Shown: positions 1 through 6,139 of the stretch, piece after piece
Layout of the letters: every line of letters starts with the position of its first letter
Numbering within the stretch: position 1 is the first letter of the stretch
Notes under the pieces: generated by a model
Databases searched by the model: none
Told to the model about the DNA's origin: nothing
Seen by the model: only the letters and a program-made list of their open reading frames with translations
Assembly: GCA_964483805.1 (NCBI GenBank)
Contig: CAZADH010000157.1
Coordinates: forward strand, 1-13,775
Reading direction: 5' to 3'
DNA from: CAZADH01 sp964483805
GTDB lineage: Bacteria > Muiribacteriota > Ozemobacteria > Ozemobacterales > Ozemobacteraceae
DNA length: 13,775 nt
Translations under genes and position numbers: made by a program

Positions 1-2
1 TG

Positions 3-2339
3 AACCAGCAACCCCTGAGCGGCGTGCAACTCACCGGGCAATACTTTGTAAGCGGTGCGGCGGTGCGGCTGACGCGGGCGGGGCAGAACCCGCGGGCGGC
101 GACCGCAGTCGCCGTCACGAGTCCGACGGCGTTGACCTGCACGCTCGATCTGACCGGCCTCGCCACCGGCACCTGGAACCTCGAGGTGACCAACCCCGAC
201 GGGCAGACGGCGACGGCGGCGAACTCGTTTGCGGTGGCGTATCCGGCGCCGACGGTGACGGCGGTGAATCCGACGACCGGGGTGAACAGTGCGGTGCTCG
301 CCGGGGTCCAGATCACCGGCACGAGGTTCCTGACCGGTGCCACGGTGCGCCTGACCCGCGCGGGTGCGGCGGCGATCGCCGGCACGGCGGTGGTGTTCAA
401 TAGTGCGACGTCGTTGACGGGCACGTTCAATATCGCCGGCGCAGCGCCGGGCGCATGGGACATCGAAGTCACCAATGCAGACGGGCAGGTGGTCACCGGC
501 GCCGGACTACTGCAAGTGGTCACGCCGACGACCCCGACGGTGAGTGCGGTGACGGCGGGAAGCACGGTGAACACGGGGGTGTCCGGCAATATCCAGATCA
601 CCGGCACCAACTTTGACCCGAACGTGGCGGTCTACCTGCAACGGGCCGGGGAGTCGCAGGTCGCGGCGATGAGCGTGACGTTCAACAGTGCCACCTCGTT
701 GACCTGTACCTTCAACCTGACCGGGTTGCTCGCCGGTGCCTGGGACCTCAAGGTCAACAACCCGGGCGGAGAGAATACAACGTATGCCAACGCACTGACG
801 GTCATGCTGGCGGCGCCGACGGTCTCGAGCATGTTCCCGGTCACGGCCGACAACAGTGGTGAGGTCGGCAGTGTGGTGATCAACGGCACCGGGTTCGTGA
901 ATGGCGCAACCGTCGCCCTCACCCGCTCCGGCATGGCCTCGATCACCACGTCGTTCCTCGCCTATATGTCTGCGACCCAGATGCAGTGCTCGTTCGACCT
1001 GACCGGAAGGTCGCCGGGGGCCTGGAACGTCGAGGTCACCAACGCCGACGGACAGGTCGCCACCGGCGCGAACCTGTTCACCGTCACGCAAGGACCCTGG
1101 AAGCGACCTCTTGGAGGTTCCGGCAGCGAGGGTGCTGTTTACTGTGTCAATACAACCGATGGCGGGTTCTTCGTGGCCGGCAGCACCGGCTCGAACGACC
1201 ACGAGATGAGCGGTTTCAAGGGCGGCGCTCACGATGTCTACATTGCGAAAATGACGGCGACCGGCACAGTCATCTGGTCGCGCCTGATTGGCGGGACCGG
1301 CGACGACACGGTGACGGGCATGGTGGCAGCAGGCACGGGTTTCGCCCTGGCCGGCACGACCGATTCGCCGATGGGCGATTTGTGGCTCGGTTCGCCGAAT
1401 TCGACGAAGCGCAACTGGTCGGCGGTGTTTGACGCCGCCGGAAACATCACGGTTCTCAACCAGGATGCCGACCCGGGCAGCACCCAGACCCGCGACGCGC
1501 GCGGCGGCATCCGGGCCTGTTCAGACGGTGGTTACATCATTGCCGGCACCGTGTTCGATGGCGCCTATTGGTACGGTTGGGCGGTGAAATACAACAGCCA
1601 GATGCAGGAACAGTGGCAGCGGCGCCTGGCCGCCAACAGCGGCTATGCCTATGCCAACGATGTGGCCGAGAATGCGGCAGGCAACATCCTGTTGTGTGGT
1701 TACACGGAGTTCGGAGCCGGCGATTTCGCGGGCAAGAACTACCACGCTGGCAACGACGGCTTCGTCTTCGAGTTGGACGGCACGACCGGAGCGGTGGTGC
1801 GGGGTCGGTGTTACGGCGGTTCCGGCACCGATCACTGCACCGGCGTGGTGCCGACCGCCGACGGCGGGTGTTATGCGATCTGCACCGCGGGTTCGGGCGA
1901 CGGCGATTGTCCGGGCCCATACGTCGGTGACCAGGTGATGATCCTGAAGTTGAACCCCGATCTTACGATCGCGTGGGCAAAGAAGGTCGACTCCGGCGAG
2001 ATGGGGCCGATGGGTGGTCGCGGGCAGTTGGCGCCGGATGGCGGGTTGCTGTTCCTCGCTTCTCTGGTCACCATCGACGGGGTCGAGGGCTTCTACGGGG
2101 TGACCGGCGGTGACAGCAGCCAGTTCTGGTTGGGCAAGTGCAGCTCGACGGGCACCGTCCTGTGGCAGGAGCGGTTCGGCGGCGGCAACCACGAGGTCGC
2201 GACCACGCTGGTGCAGACGCCGGGCGGCGGTTATCTCGTGGCCGGGTGTGGCCTCTCCCAAGACGGCGACTTCGGCGACCTGGCGGCCTACGGGTACAAC
2301 AGCACCTGGATGTTCTTGTGGAAGCCGGTGTTGCCGTAG
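3..2339 (+). CDS. Surface/exported protein with TIG-like repeats and beta-propeller-like region, 5'-truncated
   Basis: The frame is open to the window edge, so the start lies upstream. GTG at 24 is only the first possible start inside the window and falls in the middle of a repeat. Numbering from that codon, four Ig-like units of about 94 residues follow one another: up to about 75, 76-170, 171-265 and 266-357. Each has a G(T/Q)xF..GA.V.L.R.G strand pair and a GAWxxEVTNxDGQ-type ending, as in IPT/TIG folds. From about 359 to 771 the pattern changes to blades with GG(S/T)G.(E/D), TxDGG(F/Y)..AG, KxxxxGTVxW signatures, typical of bacterial beta-propeller repeats. No membrane anchor is visible at the C-terminus, which ends shortly after a tryptophan-rich strand. 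An extracellular adhesive or carbohydrate-binding role is inferred from the architecture. The substrate is unknown. The gene is convergent with the operon that ends at 2403. Confidence 0.85.
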   Translation, partial: NQQPLSGVQLTGQYFVSGAAVRLTRAGQNPRAATAVAVTSPTALTCTLDLTGLATGTWNLEVTNPDGQTATAANSFAVAYPAPTVTAVNPTTGVNSAVLAGVQITGTRFLTGATVRLTRAGAAAIAGTAVVFNSATSLTGTFNIAGAAPGAWDIEVTNADGQVVTGAGLLQVVTPTTPTVSAVTAGSTVNTGVSGNIQITGTNFDPNVAVYLQRAGESQVAAMSVTFNSATSLTCTFNLTGLLAGAWDLKVNNPGGENTTYANALTVMLAAPTVSSMFPVTADNSGEVGSVVINGTGFVNGATVALTRSGMASITTSFLAYMSATQMQCSFDLTGRSPGAWNVEVTNADGQVATGANLFTVTQGPWKRPLGGSGSEGAVYCVNTTDGGFFVAGSTGSNDHEMSGFKGGAHDVYIAKMTATGTVIWSRLIGGTGDDTVTGMVAAGTGFALAGTTDSPMGDLWLGSPNSTKRNWSAVFDAAGNITVLNQDADPGSTQTRDARGGIRACSDGGYIIAGTVFDGAYWYGWAVKYNSQMQEQWQRRLAANSGYAYANDVAENAAGNILLCGYTEFGAGDFAGKNYHAGNDGFVFELDGTTGAVVRGRCYGGSGTDHCTGVVPTADGGCYAICTAGSGDGDCPGPYVGDQVMILKLNPDLTIAWAKKVDSGEMGPMGGRGQLAPDGGLLFLASLVTIDGVEGFYGVTGGDSSQFWLGKCSSTGTVLWQERFGGGNHEVATTLVQTPGGGYLVAGCGLSQDGDFGDLAAYGYNSTWMFLWKPVLP
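775..785. repeat. ATAC-N3-GTAT palindrome, copy inside the third TIG-like repeat
   Basis: ATACAACGTAT is the exact reverse complement of the copy at 11884-11894, including the central three bases. It is absent from the matching position of the other repeats, so it does not simply come with the repeat unit. Confidence 0.6.
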
Positions 2340-2356
2340 GGTGACTGGCGGGGATT

Positions 2357-2393
2357 GCTGCGTCGCCTGAGCACGAAGGGCGGGCGGCGCAGC
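2357..2393. terminator. Hairpin between convergent genes, candidate terminator without a T-run
   Basis: GCTGCGTCGCC at 2357-2367 pairs with GGCGGCGCAGC at 2383-2393. This gives an 11-bp stem with one G-T wobble and a 15-base loop. It lies between the stop of the surface protein (2339) and the stop of the acetyltransferase (2403), as expected for a two-way terminator. Neither strand has a clear T-tract after the stem, so factor-independent termination is uncertain. Confidence 0.45.
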
Positions 2394-2402
2394 GGCCTGG
2401 GG

Positions 2403-2708
2403 TCACCGCGCCGAATACACCCACGAGCCATCGTGGGCATCGGCAAACCCCATCGTTTCCCAGAAACCGACGGCAGTCGGGCGCACACGGTCGGCGATGA
2501 CCGTGGTGAACCGGCTCTTGCAGTAATCGACGAACCTTCGACCGAAGCCTTTTCCGGCGAACTCCGGGTAGATGTTGATCGAGTAGATCGTCAGCGTGGC
2601 GCCGTCGATCAGGCAGCGTGCCTTGCCGATGCGCACGCCTTTGGTCGAGATGTCGGCCCAGTCGTACTCGGACCGTTGCTTCTCGCGGGGGATGAACTCG
2701 ATCTTCAT
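2403..2708 (-). CDS. GNAT-family N-acetyltransferase
   Basis: This 101-residue protein is a short GNAT fold that would transfer acetyl from acetyl-CoA to an amine. The acetyl-CoA pyrophosphate-binding motif is seen around residues 45-67, as INIYPEFAGKGFGRRFVDYC, with the Q/RxxGxG/A-like core AGKGFG. The closing GFWETMGF at 81-88 is the typical 'A..FYeklGF' strand-helix of the family. Its length is short compared with the usual 140-170 residues, because the N-terminal strands are minimal. It is the last gene of a five-gene minus-strand run, 20 bases after the deacetylase stop. The palindrome at 2715-2725 sits in its ribosome-binding region. The substrate cannot be read from sequence. The neighbouring deacetylase suggests a reversible acetylation pair, which is inference. 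Confidence 0.85.
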   Translation of the reverse strand: MKIEFIPREKQRSEYDWADISTKGVRIGKARCLIDGATLTIYSINIYPEFAGKGFGRRFVDYCKSRFTTVIADRVRPTAVGFWETMGFADAHDGSWVYSAR

Positions 2709-2714
2709 TCGTGC

Positions 2715-2725
2715 ATACCTGGTAT
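2715..2725. repeat. ATAC-N3-GTAT palindrome, copy in the deacetylase-acetyltransferase gap
   Basis: ATACCTGGTAT lies in the 20-base gap and overlaps the probable ribosome-binding region of the acetyltransferase. It is one of five perfect copies in the window. Confidence 0.6.
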
Positions 2726-2728
2726 TGC

Positions 2729-3499
2729 TTACCTGAACCCACGGCAGAAGGTCAGGACGTTCTTGCCCAGGTCGGGCAGGTAGTAACCGCCTTCGAGCAC
2801 GGCGAACCGCCGACCATTGGCGGCTCGATGGGCGAATTTCTTCATGATCCAGCCAATGGTGTAGAAATCGTCGGTCGACAGTCTTCGCCCCAGATCTTTT
2901 TCATACGAGTCGAAGCCGGCGCATACGGCGACGATATCGACCGAGCCCACGTCTCTGATCGTGTTTTCGATTTCCTCGAGATACAGTTTGGCGGTCTCGG
3001 CGTACGGGTTGAGAATGCGGCATCCCTTCCAGTCGGCGAGCAGGGCCTTGGTGCCGTCGCCGGTGTGGGCGTCGAAGTCGAGAATGAATGCCGAGTTGAT
3101 GCGGCCCGCGGCCCTCAGTCTCAGCAGGGCGATCGCCATGTTACCGAAAACGCAGAACCCCCAGCTCGAATCGCGCGCCGCATGATGGCCCGGCGGTCTG
3201 GCGCAGGCGAATGCCGGGGTGCCGTTCATTCCGTGCTCGGCGGCAGCGATGGCGGCGCCGGCCGCGAGTATGGCCATGTCGTAGCGCTTTGTATTGACGC
3301 GGACGGTGTCGAGGTATGCCTGGGAGTGAGCCCGCAAGATATCATCGTCGCTCGCTGGTTGCGGGGTGACAACAGCGAAATCGGACTGAGTCTCGATGAC
3401 GCTCATGATCGCCTCGAGGCGGCCGGGCACCGCGGCGCCATCGTTGGCATCGTTGGCGTAGTCGGATTCGTAGAACCTCTTGTCGAAGATGATCTTCAT
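2729..3499 (-). CDS. Histone-deacetylase-family (acetoin utilization/acetylpolyamine amidohydrolase-like) enzyme
   Basis: This 256-residue protein is a zinc-dependent deacetylase of the arginase/deacetylase superfamily, which removes acetyl groups from acetyl-lysine, acetylpolyamines or related amides. The sequence keeps the histidine dyad motif RPPGHHA (residues 101-107, H105/H106). It also keeps zinc ligands D143 and H145 in DFDAHTGDGT, D197 in GFDSY, and the catalytic-tyrosine region EGGYY (236-240). The usual D.HHGNGT motif is altered: the second His is Thr and Asn is Asp. The N-terminal substrate-loop region is short, and the protein is smaller than the usual 300-370 residues. It is probably cytoplasmic, since no signal peptide is seen. 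It follows the zinc-ribbon gene by 63 bases and precedes the GNAT gene by 20, so co-transcription is likely. The substrate is not predictable. Confidence 0.88.
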   Translation of the reverse strand: MKIIFDKRFYESDYANDANDGAAVPGRLEAIMSVIETQSDFAVVTPQPASDDDILRAHSQAYLDTVRVNTKRYDMAILAAGAAIAAAEHGMNGTPAFACARPPGHHAARDSSWGFCVFGNMAIALLRLRAAGRINSAFILDFDAHTGDGTKALLADWKGCRILNPYAETAKLYLEEIENTIRDVGSVDIVAVCAGFDSYEKDLGRRLSTDDFYTIGWIMKKFAHRAANGRRFAVLEGGYYLPDLGKNVLTFCRGFR

Positions 3500-3562
3500 G
3501 GTTGCGGGAATTCTTTGGTGACGAGGACGACCGGACCACGCCGGTCTGCGGCCGACCGCCGT

Positions 3563-4396
3563 TTATCGCTGCGCGTCGTCGTCATCCTCGTCGGGATCGA
3601 CGAACTCGATCACTTCGCCGCAGTGGGGGCAGGGCATCTCGTTGAGCGTCGTTTCTGCCGCCGCGGGAATCCGGACGTCGATCGCGCAATATGGGCAGGG
3701 GAAGACGACGGTCTTGTCGGAACGGTGTTCGGTCGGCCCCTCGCTGTTGCGTGTGCGATCCCGTTTGGGGTCGCCGGTTCGGGATCCCGTGAACTCACCC
3801 TGTGGTTCGTCGTCGGCGTCGTCGCCCTCGTGGCCGTCCTCTGCGTCGGGGTCAGGGTCGCGTTCGTCGTCATCGAGACTGTCATCATCGAGGTCGTCGT
3901 CGGGTTCGGGGTCCGGTTCGTCGGTGGCCTGTGCCAGTTCGGGGGGCAACTCGGCGCCGGGCACAGAGCCATCGGCGATGGCGATGTTGGCCTCGTCGAT
4001 CAGCGCGTTGGCTTCGTCTTCGTGTTCGGGGTGGACGAATATCTTGTCGAGTTCGACGCCGCAACAACCGCCGAAGATCGGCGAGTGTTCGCCACCTTCG
4101 GTACGAAACCGGGGGAAGATCGGGATCTGGTGTTCGTTGAAGAGATCGACCATGCCTTGCATCACCGCACGGTCAGGGGTCTGAAACACCAGCACGGCAT
4201 CGTGGGGCAGGGTCGGTGTTGCCGGATCGATCTCGGGGTCGCGGGTTGTTTTCTTGCGCGCACCACCACCGAACAAACTGGCAAACCAGCCCGGATCGTC
4301 GTCTTGCTCGGTTGGGGTGTCGACCAGGTCGACCTGGCAATCGGCGCAACGGGTAAAACCCTCGCGGTACTCGGCGTGGCACTTTGGACAATACAT
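3563..4396 (-). CDS. Zinc-ribbon protein with DUF2007-like domain and long acidic linker
   Basis: The 277-residue protein has three parts. An N-terminal zinc ribbon uses C3-x2-C6 and C17-x2-C20. A central segment at about 66-137 resembles DUF2007, called a putative signal-transducing protein, with the pattern VLVFxTPDRAVMQGMVDLFNEHQIPIF and KIFVHPEHEDEANALID. It contains an FGGCCG cysteine pair at 111-112. Residues 158-200 are almost entirely Asp/Glu/Pro and should be disordered. A second zinc ribbon near the C-terminus uses CPYC (234-237) and CPHC (256-259), followed by a further acidic tail. No catalytic residues are visible, so a binding or scaffold role is likely. The N-terminal ATG lies inside an ATAC-N3-GTAT palindrome (4391-4401). 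It is third in the minus-strand run. Confidence 0.8.
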   Translation of the reverse strand: MYCPKCHAEYREGFTRCADCQVDLVDTPTEQDDDPGWFASLFGGGARKKTTRDPEIDPATPTLPHDAVLVFQTPDRAVMQGMVDLFNEHQIPIFPRFRTEGGEHSPIFGGCCGVELDKIFVHPEHEDEANALIDEANIAIADGSVPGAELPPELAQATDEPDPEPDDDLDDDSLDDDERDPDPDAEDGHEGDDADDEPQGEFTGSRTGDPKRDRTRNSEGPTEHRSDKTVVFPCPYCAIDVRIPAAAETTLNEMPCPHCGEVIEFVDPDEDDDDAQR

Positions 4397-4401
4397 GGTA
4401 T
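4391..4401. repeat. ATAC-N3-GTAT palindrome, copy over a start codon
   Basis: ATACATGGTAT contains the start codon (4394-4396, read on the minus strand) of the zinc-ribbon gene. A protein bound here could affect initiation, but that is inference. Confidence 0.6.
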
Positions 4402-4427
4402 GTATGACCTCGCAATGATCCCGGATC

Positions 4428-4907
4428 TTAACGCATGAAGCCCTTCACGACAATGTAGATCGACATCGCGCCAAAGCCGGCCATGAGCACGACCGACAGC
4501 AGCCATTCGAGGCCCACGACGAGAAACCGCCGGTCGGCAGCGATGGTGGCGGGGATCCACAGGCCGGCCGAGGCTTGCAGAAGCGCGAGATAGGTGACGA
4601 CCGCCACGGCGATGGCGCCATAGAAACCGGTGTCGCCACGACCGAAGAGGCCGATGCCGGCGACGAGCCAGCCCAGCCCGATGCTGATGGCGCAACACAC
4701 GATATTGACAAACAGGTGCCACCAGTAGCTGGTGACCGCCTTGCTGCGGTCGTGGCTCGAAGCAACCGCAATGAAGTTGCCGATCGGCATGAGGATGCAG
4801 CAACAGCAGCAGCACGTGCACCCATTGTAGAGGGTGCCGGGGCGCAGGCTCCGGCGGGCGAGCGGATTGGCGAGCCGGCGGACAGTGCCGCCGTAGTTGG
4901 ACGTCAT
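4428..4907 (-). CDS. Small integral membrane protein with polycysteine motif
   Basis: I do not recognise this 159-residue family. After a basic N-terminus (residues 1-28) comes a striking cysteine cluster, C30-T-C32 to C37, followed by ILMPIGNF. Three hydrophobic stretches at about 62-88, 95-118 and 129-155 are likely membrane segments, the first with a further Cys pair at 71-72. Six adjacent cysteines at a cytoplasm-membrane boundary could bind metal, form disulfides or carry lipid, but nothing in the sequence decides between these. The DNA confirms that the cysteines come from consecutive TGC/TGT codons, in frame with a well-behaved hydrophobic protein, so a frame artefact is unlikely. It starts 16 bases after the preceding gene and is probably translated from the same message. 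Confidence 0.75.
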   Translation of the reverse strand: MTSNYGGTVRRLANPLARRSLRPGTLYNGCTCCCCCCILMPIGNFIAVASSHDRSKAVTSYWWHLFVNIVCCAISIGLGWLVAGIGLFGRGDTGFYGAIAVAVVTYLALLQASAGLWIPATIAADRRFLVVGLEWLLSVVLMAGFGAMSIYIVVKGFMR

Positions 4908-4923
4908 CGAGAGAGGACCGGCC

Positions 4924-5949
4924 TCAGCGCCCGGCCGCCCAGTCGATCAGGGTTTTTGCGCGCCAGGGCAGCGACATCTGGTTCGAGCTCCGTAAATTCT
5001 TGTGAAACTCAGAGACGGTTGTCAGCCGCTTGCTGTCGATCGATTGGCCGCGCAGGCCGTCGAAAGCGAGGAACGTCACCTCGTTCCAGGACCGGATCCA
5101 GCGGCGGGCGAGATCGGGCGTCCAGTCCATGATCGACTTCACGTCGCGTTTGGCCAGGGCCAGTGCCGCGTTGCGCAACTCCGGGCGCACGGCCCGGGTC
5201 AAATTCTGAATGCCGCTCGACACGCAGTTGGCGCCGAGGAAGTGGTATTTCTGCACCTCGGGGCGATCGGATTTGTCGGGATACTCGGCCCGGAAGGCGC
5301 GAATCGCCGTGAGCGCCGCCAGGCGCGCGGCCTCTTCGACTTCGGCGAGGAAGAACAGGGCGATGTCGACGCGGCGCGGGTCGAGACGGTTGCGCACCTT
5401 GGCTTCGAGCGGTTTCGGCCCTTGAAACGCCTCGACCGAACTGGCCCGCATCTGCAGCAACTGGAACCCGATGGTGCCGTCGAGGCTGAACGCCTTCTCG
5501 GGGCCGGTGCCCATGACCAGTTCGTGGATCGTCGTGGTGCGACCGTCGCGCATCTCGAGCGTCAAACCCGCCGGGCCGAACCCGAACAGGGCTCCGAAAT
5601 GGAACACGCCGGGCGCGATGGGTTGGTTGATCACGTCGGCGTAGGCGATCTTGGCCGGGTCGACCGTGGCCGACCACAGTTCTTTCTCGTGATAGATGTT
5701 GCCCAGGCGGATGCGCCCGTCGTCGAGCACGGCCGCTTGCGTGCAGGCCCGGTCGCCCTTGGCGAAGATGAGTCGCCAGGCATACGGGTGTTTGAGCAGG
5801 AAGCTCGGCACATGCATGCCGCACACGGTGATTTCGGCCGGCGTGCCCGGGGCCGGCTGGCTCTGATCGACGGCCTGGACCTGCCCCGCAACACCCAGCA
5901 GAACAACGGCAACGAGAGCGACAAGCAGACGGGTTCGCAAGTGGGTCAT
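4924..5949 (-). CDS. Exported protein of unknown function with GANC motif
   Basis: The 341-residue product starts with a clear Sec signal peptide: a basic start, hydrophobic core 8-21 and likely cleavage after AGQVQA at 26. The start ATG at 5949 is preceded by GGGAG at a normal distance. The mature part has a chain of predicted strands with GVFHFGALFGFG around 114-125, a helical middle, and YHFLGANCVSSGIQNL at about 235-250. The last motif recalls the 'fl..NCtt.lr.ll' cysteine motif of DUF4105/Lnb-type periplasmic proteins and other papain-like folds. C242 and H117 would then be candidate catalytic residues. That link rests on motif resemblance only. It is first in the five-gene minus-strand run and follows a candidate promoter at 5998-6025. 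Confidence 0.8.
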   Translation of the reverse strand: MTHLRTRLLVALVAVVLLGVAGQVQAVDQSQPAPGTPAEITVCGMHVPSFLLKHPYAWRLIFAKGDRACTQAAVLDDGRIRLGNIYHEKELWSATVDPAKIAYADVINQPIAPGVFHFGALFGFGPAGLTLEMRDGRTTTIHELVMGTGPEKAFSLDGTIGFQLLQMRASSVEAFQGPKPLEAKVRNRLDPRRVDIALFFLAEVEEAARLAALTAIRAFRAEYPDKSDRPEVQKYHFLGANCVSSGIQNLTRAVRPELRNAALALAKRDVKSIMDWTPDLARRWIRSWNEVTFLAFDGLRGQSIDSKRLTTVSEFHKNLRSSNQMSLPWRAKTLIDWAAGR

Positions 5950-5997
5950 CGCAGTCTCCCTGACAAATACGTTTTGCGCTGCATTGCAGTGTCTTTC

Positions 5998-6025
5998 ATT
6001 GTATCACAGCCAGTGGTTGGCAACA
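5998..6025 (-). promoter_or_regulatory. Candidate sigma70-type promoter for the five-gene operon
   Basis: Read on the minus strand, TGATACAAT gives an extended -10 (TACAAT at 6003-5998). A weak -35 TGTTGC at 6025-6020 lies 16 bases upstream. It sits about 50 bases ahead of the ATG at 5949 and in the only sizeable gap upstream of the operon. This is a pattern match only. Confidence 0.5.
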
Positions 6026-6064
6026 GGCCCCCGCAAATTGGATATCCTGATTTGTACACCGAGT

Positions 6065-6094
6065 TTGCAGTTGGTGGTGGGGCAGTGGTAGGAT
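6065..6094 (+). promoter_or_regulatory. Candidate promoter for the GGDEF-domain gene
   Basis: TTGCAG at 6065-6070 and TAGGAT at 6089-6094 have an 18-base spacer and lie about 45 bases before the ATG at 6140. The -10 is imperfect. The site is divergent from the operon promoter about 50 bases away, so one regulator could affect both. Confidence 0.4.
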
Positions 6095-6139
6095 GGTGCG
6101 ATTGTTATCGATCCCGCAAGGCGAAACCTTGGAGCGACC

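Noticed and set aside
249..1094. Tandem units of about 285 bases, checked as a possible repeat array
   Set aside because: They are diverged protein-coding repeats, with no short direct repeats and spacers as in CRISPR.
2711..4438. Long plus-strand open frame opposite the deacetylase and zinc-ribbon genes
   Set aside because: Its protein is Gly/Val/Arg-rich with no domain. The opposite strand has clear motifs throughout.
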